Under the pieces are notes generated by a model. That model had not been told where the DNA came from, did not search any database, and saw nothing but the letters and a program-made list of their open reading frames with translations. This document shows, piece by piece, positions 9,248-18,137 of a stretch of DNA of 64,000 nucleotides (positions within the stretch are counted from its first letter, which is position 1; every line of letters begins with the position of its first letter). The DNA is taken from contig NZ_CP100762.1 in NCBI RefSeq assembly GCF_024296665.1, positions 3,472,001 to 3,536,000 on the forward strand. Direction: 5' to 3'. Source of the DNA: Salinilacihabitans rarus (GTDB taxonomy: Archaea; Halobacteriota; Halobacteria; Halobacteriales; Natrialbaceae). Made by a program: the position numbers and the translations under genes.

Positions 9248-9400
9248 ATCACCGTCTCCGGGCTTGTGGTTGCTAAACGTTCCGGAAGGCGCGTCGGATA
9301 TCGATTCCGCCGCCGCCGGGCGGTTTCTTGCCACAGGACCACTCTATATGACCCCTGCCGTCGTAGCTTCTTCCGGGGGACCACTCCTCCAGTTACTACC

Positions 9401-10510
9401 ATGGCAACTTTCAGACAATTCGTCTCGCCGCCAACGTACGTACAGGGACGCGGCGTCCTCGACGAACTCGGAGACCACGTCGCACCGTTGGGGGACACGG
9501 CACTGTTGCTCGCCGACGAGGTCGTCCTCGGGATCATCGAGGACCGCGCGGTCGAGAGCCTCGAAGCGGCCGGCGTCGACGTCGCCGTCGAGGAGTTCCG
9601 CGGCGAGGCTTCGGCCGTCGAGATCGACCGCATCGCCGACGTCGCCCGCGACGAGGGGGCGGACGTCGTGATCGGCGCCGGCGGCGGGAAGGCCCTCGAC
9701 ACCGGGAAGGCCGTCCGCGAGGCCGTCGGCGGCGCGGCGGTCTCGCTGCCGACGGTCGCCTCGACCGACGCGCCCACCAGCGCGCTCTCGGTCGTCTACA
9801 CGGAGGCCGGGGAGTTCGAGGAGTACCGCTTCTACGACGACCACCCCGACCTCGTGCTCGTCGACACGGCGGTCGTCGCGGCCGGTCCCACGCGGCTGTT
9901 CCGGTCGGGCGTCGCCGACGCGCTCGCGACGTGGTTCGAGGCCGACGCCGTCGCCACCTCCGGGTCGGAAAACGTCGTCGGCGGGGGGCCGACCGACGCC
10001 GCCCTCGCGCTCGCGAACCTCGCCTACGAGACGCTCCGGGCGCGGGCGGTCTCGGCCGTCACGGCGGTCGAGGCGGGCGCGGTCACCGAGAACGTCGAGT
10101 CGGTCGTCGAGGCGAACACGCTGCTGAGCGGCCTGGGCTTCGAGAGCGGCGGCCTCGCGGCGGCCCACTCGATCCACAACGGGCTGACCCAGTTAGAGGA
10201 GACCCACGACGCCACCCACGGCGAGAAGGTCAACGTCGGGACGATCAGCCAGCTCGTCCTCGAAGGGCGCGAAGACGCGTTCGTCGAGGACGTCGTCGAG
10301 TTCTCGATCGAGGTCGGCCTCCCGGTGACTCTCGAGGAGATCGGGCTCGCGGACCCGACCGACGACCAGCTACGGACGGTCGCCGAGGCCGCCTGCGCGG
10401 AGGCTGAAACCATCCACAACGAGCCGTTCGCGGTCTCGCCGTCGATGGTCGCGGACGCGATCGAGACGGCCGACGCGATCGGTCGCCGCGTCCGTGAGCG
10501 CCAGCACTGA
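9401..10510 (+). CDS. gldA: Iron/zinc-dependent alcohol dehydrogenase, GldA family
   Basis: A 369-residue member of the glycerol/glycerol-1-phosphate dehydrogenase superfamily. The NAD-binding GAGGGKALDTGKA motif lies at about residues 90-102, and metal ligands are visible as Asp in TVASTDAPTSA, His in LAAAHSIHNGL and His in DATHGEKV. Active-site STDAPTSA matches glycerol dehydrogenase rather than EgsA, which is shorter and has a different loop. The ATG at 9401 is supported by a TATA-like CTCTATATG about 50 nt upstream. Confidence 0.88.
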   Translation: MATFRQFVSPPTYVQGRGVLDELGDHVAPLGDTALLLADEVVLGIIEDRAVESLEAAGVDVAVEEFRGEASAVEIDRIADVARDEGADVVIGAGGGKALDTGKAVREAVGGAAVSLPTVASTDAPTSALSVVYTEAGEFEEYRFYDDHPDLVLVDTAVVAAGPTRLFRSGVADALATWFEADAVATSGSENVVGGGPTDAALALANLAYETLRARAVSAVTAVEAGAVTENVESVVEANTLLSGLGFESGGLAAAHSIHNGLTQLEETHDATHGEKVNVGTISQLVLEGREDAFVEDVVEFSIEVGLPVTLEEIGLADPTDDQLRTVAEAACAEAETIHNEPFAVSPSMVADAIETADAIGRRVRERQH

Positions 10511-10590
10511 GCGGGACGAGGCCGTCACCCCGCCCTCGCGGCAGTTCTTGGCAAGGGTTATACGCGCCCACCTCAAACGTCGGCCCAACG

Positions 10591-12498
10591 ATGACAGATG
10601 AGTCCGCCGGAGGATCCGGCGAAGACGGAGGTGTTTCCGTCGTCTACGATCTCGACGCCGACTGTACCGTAGAGGACGTCGACGCCGGTCGGCCGTACCT
10701 CGCGGAAATCAACGGTATCGTCGACTACGGGGTGTTCGTCGACCTCTCCGACTCGGTCTCGGGGCTCGTCCACGAGTCCGTCCTCGAAGGGACCTACCGC
10801 GTCGGCCAGGAACTGGTCGTCGAACTCGAAAACGTCCGCGACAACGGCGACATGGCGTTCGAACCCGTCGACGTCGGCGAGGAGTACGCGGTCGAACCCG
10901 TCTCCCACGACTACACCCTGACCGGCACCGACCGCCTCGAAGCGAACGTCGCAGACCAGATCCACCTCGAAGGCGAGGTCGTTCAGGTCAAACAGACCGG
11001 CGGCCCGACGGTCTTCCACGTCGCCGACGAGCACGGGGTCGTCCCCTGTGCCGCCTTCGAGGACGCCGGCGTCCGCGCGTACCCCTCGATCGAAGTCGGC
11101 GATCTCGTGCGCGTGACCGGCACCCCCGAGCACCGCGAAGGGACGATTCAGGTCGAGGTCGACGGCCTCTCCGCGCTCGACGGCGAGGCCGAGGCCGACG
11201 CCCGCGAGCGCCTCGAGACCGCCCTCGAAGCCCGCGCCGAGCCCCACGACGTCGAACCGCTGATCGACTGGCCCGCCTTCGAGACGCTGCGGCCCGACCT
11301 GCGCGAGGTCGCGCGACTGCTGCGCCGGACCGTCCTCGAAGGGCGGCCGATCCGCGTGCGCCACCACGCCGACGGCGACGGGATGTGCGCCGCCGTCCCC
11401 GTCCAACTGGCGCTCGAACGGTTCATCGCCGACGTCCACGAGGACCCCGACGCGCCGCGGCACCTCGTCAAGCGCCTGCCCGCGAAGGCGCCGTTCTACG
11501 AGATGGAAGACGCCACCCGCGACCTCAACTTCGCGCTCGAAGACCGGGCGAAACACGGCCAGCAACTGCCGCTCCTCCTGATGCTCGACAACGGCTCGAC
11601 GGCCGAGGACGTCCCGGCCTACGAGACGCTGGCCCACTACGACATCCCCATCGTCGCCGTCGACCACCACCACCCCGACCCCGAGGCCGTCGACGGCCTG
11701 CTCGACGCCCACGTCAACCCGTACCTCCACGGCGAGGACTACCGCATCACGACCGGGATGCTCTGTGTCGAACTCGCGCGGATGATCGACCCCGACCTCG
11801 GCGAGGACCTGCGGCACGTGCCGGCGGTCGCCGGCCTCGCCGACCGCTCGAAGGCCGACGCGATGGACGACTACCTCGACCTCGCCGCCGAGCAGGGCTA
11901 CGACGAGGACCGCCTGCGGGACGTCAGCGAGGCGCTCGACTACGCCGCGTTCTGGCTGCGGTACAACTCCGGCGACCGGCTGATCCGGGACCTGCTCGAA
12001 CTCGGCGACGCCGACGAGGAGCGCCACCGCGCCCTCGTCTCCTTCTTCGCCCGGCGCGCCCGCGAGGAGGTCGACGAGCAACTCGACGCCGCGATGTCCC
12101 ACCTCGAACACGAACCCCTCGACAACGGCGCACACCTCTACCGGATCGACGTCGAGAACTACGCCCACCGCTTTACCTACCCCGCGCCGGGCAAGACCAC
12201 CGGCGAGATCCACGACCGCAAGATCGAGGAGACCGGCGACCCCGTCATCACCGTCGGCTACGGGCCGGACTTCGCGGTCCTGCGCAGCGACGGCGTCCGT
12301 CTGGACATCCCCACGATGGTCTCGGAACTCGAAGCGGAGATTCCCGGCGGCGGCGTCTCCGGCGGCGGCCACCTCGTCGTCGGTTCGATCAAGTTCGTCA
12401 AGGGCAAACGCGAGGCAGTCATCGACGCCCTCGTCGAGAAGATGGCCGACGCCGACATCGACGAGGCCCTCTCGAGCGCGACCCCGCTCGACGACTGA
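10591..12498 (+). CDS. S1/OB-fold DHH phosphoesterase (RecJ-like nuclease)
   Basis: A 635-residue protein with an S1 RNA-binding domain (about residues 35-95, EINGIVDYGVFVDL), an OB-fold (about 120-205) and a DHH/DHHA1 phosphoesterase region. Catalytic motifs are RHHADGDGMCAA (residues 252-263), MLDNG (about 332) and VDHHHPD (about 355). Such archaeal RecJ-like proteins degrade single-stranded DNA or RNA and some associate with GINS at the replication fork; which role applies here is not readable. A TATA box (GGTTATACG) lies about 30 nt before the ATG. The 3' end overlaps the convergent phospholipase D-like gene by 80 bp. Confidence 0.9.
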   Translation: MTDESAGGSGEDGGVSVVYDLDADCTVEDVDAGRPYLAEINGIVDYGVFVDLSDSVSGLVHESVLEGTYRVGQELVVELENVRDNGDMAFEPVDVGEEYAVEPVSHDYTLTGTDRLEANVADQIHLEGEVVQVKQTGGPTVFHVADEHGVVPCAAFEDAGVRAYPSIEVGDLVRVTGTPEHREGTIQVEVDGLSALDGEAEADARERLETALEARAEPHDVEPLIDWPAFETLRPDLREVARLLRRTVLEGRPIRVRHHADGDGMCAAVPVQLALERFIADVHEDPDAPRHLVKRLPAKAPFYEMEDATRDLNFALEDRAKHGQQLPLLLMLDNGSTAEDVPAYETLAHYDIPIVAVDHHHPDPEAVDGLLDAHVNPYLHGEDYRITTGMLCVELARMIDPDLGEDLRHVPAVAGLADRSKADAMDDYLDLAAEQGYDEDRLRDVSEALDYAAFWLRYNSGDRLIRDLLELGDADEERHRALVSFFARRAREEVDEQLDAAMSHLEHEPLDNGAHLYRIDVENYAHRFTYPAPGKTTGEIHDRKIEETGDPVITVGYGPDFAVLRSDGVRLDIPTMVSELEAEIPGGGVSGGGHLVVGSIKFVKGKREAVIDALVEKMADADIDEALSSATPLDD

Positions 12499-14230
12499 CC
12501 GCGACGCCCGCCTTCTCCCGACCGACGAGCGCGGCGAGCGCAAGCGCCGCGAGGACGACGAGCGCGAGTTCGACGGGCAGGGTCCACGTCCGCCCGTTCC
12601 AGTCGGCCTCGAAGACGGCCGCGTAGAACGACGCCGCCTCCGCCCCGCGGAGCACGAGCAGCACCTCGCGGTTGGTCTCGACGGCGCCGTCGTTCCAGTT
12701 CGCGCTGCCGACGACGGCGACCTCGTCGTCGATCACGACCCCCTTGGCGTGGATCTTCTCGAAGCGGTCGCCCGGTTCGACGAGCGCGACGTCGAGCGGG
12801 AGGTCCTCGTCCGCGGCGGCCGCTTCGAGCGACGCGGCGAGGGCCTCGTTCTCGTCGGCGACGTACCACGAGGAATCGAGCAGGATCCGGACCTCGACGC
12901 CGCGCTCGGCCGCCGCCACCGCCGCCGCGAGCAGCGAGGCGTCCGGGGCGACGCTCGGCTGTTCGATCAGCAGCGACTCCTCCGCGCCCGCGACGAGGTC
13001 GAGCAGTCGGGCCTCGGCGTTGTCGGGCGCGACCACCAGTTCGACCGCGTCGACGGAGACGGTCGCCGGCCCGTGTTCGGTCGGGTACTCGCCCGAGCGC
13101 GACCCCTCGTCGACGAACGTCGCGCGCTCGCGGTGGACGCTCCACGGTTCGACGTCCGGGCCGCCCGCGTCCGCGGCGAACACCGCCGCGAGGTCGTCCG
13201 CGAGCGCGCCGTCCTCGACGCGGACGCCCCAGCCGCGACTCGACGCGCCGCCGACGCCCGCGGGCTTCCAGTTCTCGCTGGTAACGACGACGGCGTCGTC
13301 GACGACCGCGTACTTGGGGTGGTGATACCGGTAGCGCGACCCCTCGCCGCCGAGGGCGCGGACGTCGACGCCCCGCGCTTCGAGGCCGGCGAGCAGCGGG
13401 TCCGACGCGGCGGGCGTGCCGCCGGCGGGACCGGCCTCGACGAGCACCCGGACGTCGACGCCGCGGTCGGCGGCGGCCGCCAGTTCGGCCGTGACCGCCT
13501 CGGAGGTGAACGTGTAGCCAGCCAGCAGGAGCCTGTCGTCGGCGTCACGGAGGGTTTCGAGCGGGACCTCGGGCGAGTCCGGCAGGACGAACGCCGTCGC
13601 CTCGCCGGGGTCGTACGCGGTGGCGGGCCGGCAACTCGCCTCCCGGGGCCACCACTCGCCGCGCGCGTTCTTCCCCGGGGAATCGTCGCGGTACCAGACC
13701 TCGGCCTCGGGGGCCCGGTCGTACGACGCCGCGTCGACCGTCCGGTTCCCGGCGCGAATTTCGAGGGCGTCGCCGTCGGCGGCGAGTCGGAGGTTCCCGT
13801 CGAGTTCGACGACCGGGTGGTCGGTGACCGCCGCGGCGATTTCGGGGTCGGGGCTCGCCGCGACGCGACCGGCGGCGGTCTCGTTCGGGAGCGACGCCGT
13901 CGCGTACCCGTCGGTCACCGTCAGGTTTCCGAGGGCGGTCCCCGACGGAACCGCGAGGACGAGGTACTCGCCGGCGTTCCCGTGGGTCGTCGGGTTGGGG
14001 TAGAGTTCGACGAGGCGAGGTTCGTCGACGGCCGCCTCGCGGTTCGGGGTCGCCGCGCGGGCGGGACACGACCGGGCGTCGAGCGGGTCGCCTTCGAGGT
14101 CGGTTGCCGTCGCCCCGGCGGGCGTCGCGTTACCGGGGCCGGGAGATGTCGCCGCCGGAGCGGCGGTCGCGACCGACGCGGCCGCTACGAGACAACAGAG
14201 CGCGACGAGTACGACCGGGGCGGCGTGCAC
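12419..14230 (-). CDS. Exported, membrane-anchored phospholipase D-like protein
   Basis: About 603 residues starting at a GTG. An N-terminal signal peptide (HAAPVVLVALCCLVAAAS) is followed by a lamin-tail-like beta domain (residues about 60-165) and two PLD domains. HKD-type motifs are YHHPKYAVVDD near 310 and KIHAKGVVIDDEVAVVGSAN near 500. A single membrane span near the C-terminus and a very basic tail suggest an extracellular enzyme anchored by its C-terminus. No ATG fits: the only in-frame ATG lies inside the next gene, while the GTG is 27 nt from a TATA box. The tail overlaps the convergent DHH gene. Substrate is unknown. Confidence 0.8.
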   Translation of the reverse strand: MHAAPVVLVALCCLVAAASVATAAPAATSPGPGNATPAGATATDLEGDPLDARSCPARAATPNREAAVDEPRLVELYPNPTTHGNAGEYLVLAVPSGTALGNLTVTDGYATASLPNETAAGRVAASPDPEIAAAVTDHPVVELDGNLRLAADGDALEIRAGNRTVDAASYDRAPEAEVWYRDDSPGKNARGEWWPREASCRPATAYDPGEATAFVLPDSPEVPLETLRDADDRLLLAGYTFTSEAVTAELAAAADRGVDVRVLVEAGPAGGTPAASDPLLAGLEARGVDVRALGGEGSRYRYHHPKYAVVDDAVVVTSENWKPAGVGGASSRGWGVRVEDGALADDLAAVFAADAGGPDVEPWSVHRERATFVDEGSRSGEYPTEHGPATVSVDAVELVVAPDNAEARLLDLVAGAEESLLIEQPSVAPDASLLAAAVAAAERGVEVRILLDSSWYVADENEALAASLEAAAADEDLPLDVALVEPGDRFEKIHAKGVVIDDEVAVVGSANWNDGAVETNREVLLVLRGAEAASFYAAVFEADWNGRTWTLPVELALVVLAALALAALVGREKAGVAVSRRAGSRSRGPRRCRRRPSSRRGRR

Positions 14231-14250
14231 GGGCGGTCTGGCCGCCCGAT

Positions 14251-14260
14251 CGTACTTAAA
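14251..14260 (-). promoter_or_regulatory. TATA box deciding the GTG start of the PLD-like gene
   Basis: Minus-strand TTTAAGTACG sits about 27 nt before the GTG at 14230, in the 31-bp gap after the HEAT-repeat gene. This supports an independent leaderless transcript and the GTG start. Confidence 0.55.
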
Positions 14261-14261
14261 C

Positions 14262-15749
14262 TCAGGCCGCGGGTTCGAGGTCCGCCCTCTCGGCTTCCGC
14301 CTGGACGAGGTAGGCGGCGTCGTCGACGTAGTCGGCGAGGGGTTCGAGCGCCTCCTCGGTGCCGATCTGGTTGAGCGCCCACGCGGCGCTCGCACGGACG
14401 GTGTCTTCCCCGTCGTCCGCGAGGACGTCCGTCAGGGGCGCGATGGCGCGCGTGTCGCCGAGCAGGCCGAGCGCGCGGGCGGCGCTGCTGCGGACGTCGG
14501 CGTTCTCGGCGACGAGTTGCTGGGCGATCGGTTCGACGGCCTCCTCGGCGCCGATCTCGCCGAGCGCGCGGAACGTGGTCTGCTGGAGCAGGGGGTCGTT
14601 CGTCGCGTCGACGTAGTCGACCAGCGTCTCGACGACGTTCTCGTCGGCGACGCCGATCTTCCCGAGGATCGAGATGGCCGTCTTGTCGCGACGGTTGGCC
14701 TGCTGGAGCATCGGCTCGATGGCCTCCTCGGGCCCCATCCGTTCGAGGGCTTCGAGGCAGTGTTCCTCCATGAACCCGGAGTCGAGTTTCTCGTAGGCCA
14801 GCAGGATCATGTCGACGTCGCCGCGCTTCTCGTGGATCTTGAGCGCGTGCCACTCCGGCGGGTAGTCCTTGACGTGGTCGAGGACGTCGTAGAACCCCTC
14901 CCGGCGGAGCTGTTCGCGCACGGAGAGGTCGGTCCACGCGGTGGCGTCGTCGACGTCCGACTGGAGGTCGTCGGTCGCCTCCAGCAGGGCGGCGATCGTC
15001 TCGGCGTCCTCGTCGGGGTCGAGGTCGGCCGCCTCGACCGCCGCGGTAACCTCTTCGAGGGTCGCCGCGAGCCGGTCGGGGACGTCGCCCTCGTCGTCCG
15101 CGTTCTCGCCGAGTTCCGCGCCGCTTGCGGGCTGGAGGTCGCCGGGGGTCGACACGTCGCTGCCGAGCAGGTCGTTGACGTCCGCGAGGAACGAATCGAC
15201 GGCCGCGATCAGTTCGTCGTCGCCCTCGACGGTCCAGCGCGTGGTCGTGATCGTACTGCTGGCGCTCTCGACCTCCGAGACGACATCCTCGGCGTAGGGG
15301 CCGCGCTGGTCCTCGACGCCCGACTCGACGTCGTCGACGCCGTCCTCGAGGTCGCCGATCCCGGAGTCGACCTCGTCGAACGACTCCTCGACGGCCTCGC
15401 GCTCGGCCCTGATGTCGGCGAACGGGTCCTCCGGTTCCTCGTCCTCCTCGTCGGCCGCCGGCGGCTCCGGGAGTTCGATCTCGTCGAGTTCCGCCCGGCG
15501 CTCGTCGAACGCCTCGCGGACGTCCTCGACGTCCTCGCGCACCGGTTCGAGGGCCGCCTCGACCTCGTCGAGGTCGTCCTCGGTCTCGGCGGCGTCGAGT
15601 CGGTCCTCGACGGCCGCGAGGTCCTCGCGGATCGGCCCGAGCCGTTCGCGGACCGGCTTCAGGCCCGCCTCGAGCCCCCCGAGGCGCTCGCTCGTGGCCT
15701 CGACGTCGACCGCCTCCGAGCCGCTCTCGTCGGTCTCCTCGTCGCTCAT
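14262..15749 (-). CDS. Coiled-coil and HEAT-repeat protein
   Basis: A highly acidic 495-residue protein. Residues 1-170 are a long, heptad-rich coiled coil with many Glu, Asp and Arg; 170-290 is a low-complexity helical linker; the C-terminal 200 residues hold HEAT/PBS-lyase-type repeats (for example EEAVEPIAQQLVAEN and TRAIAPLTDVLADDGE, each about 30 residues). Such proteins are common in haloarchaea and probably act as protein-binding scaffolds. No catalytic motif is visible and I do not assign a function. Confidence 0.85.
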   Translation of the reverse strand: MSDEETDESGSEAVDVEATSERLGGLEAGLKPVRERLGPIREDLAAVEDRLDAAETEDDLDEVEAALEPVREDVEDVREAFDERRAELDEIELPEPPAADEEDEEPEDPFADIRAEREAVEESFDEVDSGIGDLEDGVDDVESGVEDQRGPYAEDVVSEVESASSTITTTRWTVEGDDELIAAVDSFLADVNDLLGSDVSTPGDLQPASGAELGENADDEGDVPDRLAATLEEVTAAVEAADLDPDEDAETIAALLEATDDLQSDVDDATAWTDLSVREQLRREGFYDVLDHVKDYPPEWHALKIHEKRGDVDMILLAYEKLDSGFMEEHCLEALERMGPEEAIEPMLQQANRRDKTAISILGKIGVADENVVETLVDYVDATNDPLLQQTTFRALGEIGAEEAVEPIAQQLVAENADVRSSAARALGLLGDTRAIAPLTDVLADDGEDTVRASAAWALNQIGTEEALEPLADYVDDAAYLVQAEAERADLEPAA

Positions 15750-15857
15750 CGAACCACCCGGCGGACCGTCGCCGACGCGTGACTCGTGGCCGTGTGCATA
15801 CGGTTTTCTCGTGTCAGGACGCTCCTAAGCGTTTCCATCTCCGGACGGTCGGAGCGG

Positions 15858-16619
15858 TCAGTGACCACCGCTCTCGCCGGACCCCGCACCTCGCGCCCCC
15901 TCGCCGGCGGGCGCCTCGCTCGGGGCGGCGGGGTCCTCGCGCCAGTAGAACCACGGGGAGAGCGTCATGTAGGCGATGCCCAGCGTGAGCAGGGCGTACG
16001 GGAACGTCCGGCCGGCAAATTCCGGGACGAGGATCGCCAGCGCGTGGACGACGCCCATGATGAGCGCGTCGCGCGCGAGGAGGTCGGGGTAGCGGATCCG
16101 CGAGACCATCAGGTAACAGAACGCGGCGGTGACCCCGAGGACGAGCACCGGCCCGGCGGCGTTCGCGAGGATCGCCGCGCCGAGGATGGTCGCCGCGAGC
16201 GTCGTCTGGATCCCCTCGGTGTGGGCGCCACCGGTGTCGTAGGCGGTGTACATCCCGAGGCGGGCGACGGCCATCGCGACGTACAGCGAGCAGACGGCCG
16301 TGACCAGCAGCAACTCGGCCGTGACGGCCCCGAAGCCGACGCCGAGGCCGTCGGCGACGACGACGAACGCGAGGATCGCCGGGGCGATGGCGAAGGAGGC
16401 GACGTCGGCCAGCGAGTCGAGGTACGGCCCGACGTCGGTGCCGCCGTACCGCCGCGCGAGGATCCCGTCCAGTCCGTCGGCGATCGCCGCCAGCAGGACG
16501 AGGCGGGCGGCGAGTTCGATGTCGGCGAACGCGGCGACGACCGCGACGAAGCCCAGCGCGGCGTTGGCGATCGTCATCGCGTCCGCGACCCCGAGGCGAC
16601 CGACGAACCGGGGGAGCAT
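15858..16619 (-). CDS. CDP-alcohol phosphatidyltransferase (archaetidylserine synthase-like)
   Basis: A 253-residue polytopic membrane enzyme. The CDP-alcohol phosphotransferase signature DG-x2-AR-x8-G-x3-D-x3-D is complete in the stretch from DGLDGILARRYGG to PYLDSLADV (about residues 48-72). The N-terminus MLPRFVGRLGVADAMTIANA resembles the archaetidylserine synthase variant tied to archaeosortase protein processing, but I rate that as recall, not proof. The ATG at 16619 starts the conserved region; upstream in-frame sequence looks non-coding. Confidence 0.85.
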   Translation of the reverse strand: MLPRFVGRLGVADAMTIANAALGFVAVVAAFADIELAARLVLLAAIADGLDGILARRYGGTDVGPYLDSLADVASFAIAPAILAFVVVADGLGVGFGAVTAELLLVTAVCSLYVAMAVARLGMYTAYDTGGAHTEGIQTTLAATILGAAILANAAGPVLVLGVTAAFCYLMVSRIRYPDLLARDALIMGVVHALAILVPEFAGRTFPYALLTLGIAYMTLSPWFYWREDPAAPSEAPAGEGARGAGSGESGGH

Positions 16620-16747
16620 ACTCGCGGATTCGACGGGCCGCCACCTTACGTGTTTTCGTTCGCGCCTCGCGCGGCCGCGCGCCCGCGAGACGGCCACGTC
16701 GGCGGGCAACCGCGGGCGTTATATCACACCTCTCCCAACGCTCGACT

Positions 16748-17188
16748 ATGAACCGGCGCGTCTACCTCGCCGCCCTCGGAAGCGCCGCGACCGCCGGCCT
16801 CGCGGGCTGTTCCGCGCTCGGCGACATCGGGGGCGGGAACGGCCCCTGCGACGGTCACGACTGTGACGTCGGCATGAACCGCAACTCGTTTCTCCCCGAC
16901 CGGTACGAGGTGCGCGTCGGCGAGACGGTCGTCTGGAAGAACACGAGCGAGGCCGACCACACGATCACGGCCTACGAGGACGCCATCCCGGACGGCGCCG
17001 CGTACTTCGCCACCGGCGGCTTCGAGGACGAGCAGTCCGCCCGCGAGGCCTGGCACGGCGAACGGGGCGGCCGCCTCGGGACCCGCGAGACGTTCGAGCA
17101 CACGTTCGAGATCCCCGGCACCTACAACTACGCCTGCATCCCCCACGAGATCGGCGGGATGACCGGCCAGATCGTCGTCAGCGAGTAG
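16748..17188 (+). CDS. Halocyanin-like blue copper lipoprotein
   Basis: A 146-residue exported electron-transfer protein. The N-terminus is a Tat signal (NRRVYLAALGSAATAGLAGC) ending in a lipobox cysteine at residue 21. Type 1 copper ligands are visible: His in ADHTITAYEDA, then Cys, His and Met in YACIPHEIGGM. The size fits a single plastocyanin/azurin-type domain. A TATA box (TTATAT) 25-30 nt before the ATG indicates leaderless transcription. Probable partner is a membrane respiratory complex. Confidence 0.92.
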   Translation: MNRRVYLAALGSAATAGLAGCSALGDIGGGNGPCDGHDCDVGMNRNSFLPDRYEVRVGETVVWKNTSEADHTITAYEDAIPDGAAYFATGGFEDEQSAREAWHGERGGRLGTRETFEHTFEIPGTYNYACIPHEIGGMTGQIVVSE

Positions 17189-17227
17189 GCGGAGCTTCTA
17201 CCGCAAAAATCGCGTCGGCCGTCGGCC

Positions 17228-17869
17228 TCAGTCGTCGACCGCGACGTCTTCCTCGTCGACGGTGACGGAGGTCGCCTCCTCCTCGGCGACTTCCTCGGGG
17301 TGGGCCTCGAGGGTCGCCTTCTGGATCTCGACGCGGCGCAGCGGGTAGATCGTCTTCGCCTCGCCGTAGATCGCCGAGGAGAGCCGTCCCTGGACGATGC
17401 TGTCGATGAGGTCCTCGAAGTCGCGTTCGGCGGCGGCGTCCTCGACCATGCGGACCATCGTCTCGCGGATGGCCTGCTCCTGGCTCGCGTCGGCCTTCTT
17501 CGTCGTGAACGCGACGGGCTGGACCTGTACGCGGTAGTCGTCGGTCGTCAGTACCGTCACGTACGCCTCGACTTTCGAGGCGCCGCGGCGGACCAGCGAG
17601 CGCAGGTAGTCCCGTGTCAGCGAGTGCGCCTTGAACTCCGTGTAGGCGGCGTCGCTGCCGACGTCGGTCACCTGGAAGGTGAGCTTCGTGTTGTTCTCGC
17701 TGGCGTTGTTCGTCAGATCGCCGAGCGTCGTCTCGATGGTTCGGTCGTAGACCTGTTCGGGTTCGTCGGCGGGGGTCTCGCCGAGCTCCTGCCGGTCGAA
17801 CTGCTCCGGCGCGAGCACGGTGTACCACCGCTTCTCCTGTCGTGCGCGTGAAACTGATCGTTCACTCAT
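17228..17869 (-). CDS. rps3ae: Ribosomal protein eS1 (S3Ae)
   Basis: A 213-residue small-subunit ribosomal protein. The N-terminal region (RQEKRWYTVLAPEQFD), the KLTFQVTDV segment and the VRRGASKVEAYV stretch are typical of archaeal S3Ae. It is the last gene of a four-gene operon and starts inside the 3' end of pcc1 (8-bp overlap). An acidic C-terminal tail is a halophilic feature. Confidence 0.97.
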   Translation of the reverse strand: MSERSVSRARQEKRWYTVLAPEQFDRQELGETPADEPEQVYDRTIETTLGDLTNNASENNTKLTFQVTDVGSDAAYTEFKAHSLTRDYLRSLVRRGASKVEAYVTVLTTDDYRVQVQPVAFTTKKADASQEQAIRETMVRMVEDAAAERDFEDLIDSIVQGRLSSAIYGEAKTIYPLRRVEIQKATLEAHPEEVAEEEATSVTVDEEDVAVDD

Positions 17870-18137
17870 CGTCGTTCTTGGATTCGTCTATCGGGTCGGA
17901 CGCGTTTGCGTCCATCGGTTCGTTCGCGTGCTGTGCTACGTCGGTGGCGACGTCGAGGTTGACCACGTAGTCGTCGACCGTCGAGTGCAGTCCGCCGGTC
18001 GTCCTGCGTTCGATCCGCGTGACGACGGCGCCGTCCTCGACTCGGGTCTCCATCTCGTCGGTGTTGTCGGGGGCGATGGCCGCGGCGATCCGCGCCGGGT
18101 CGTCGTGGCTCGTCCGGATCGTCGCGCGCCGCGTCAT
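17862..18137 (-). CDS. pcc1: KEOPS complex subunit Pcc1
   Basis: A 91-residue protein. Pcc1 dimerises and docks onto Kae1 in the KEOPS complex, which makes the t6A37 modification in ANN-decoding tRNAs. The pattern of a central ETRVEDGAVVTRIERRTTGG region followed by a helix with VDDYVVNLDVATDVA matches the family. The start overlaps the preceding RecJ-like gene by ATGA. The same reading frame is open far upstream, but the ATG at 18137 gives the standard family length. Confidence 0.9.
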   Translation of the reverse strand: MTRRATIRTSHDDPARIAAAIAPDNTDEMETRVEDGAVVTRIERRTTGGLHSTVDDYVVNLDVATDVAQHANEPMDANASDPIDESKNDDE

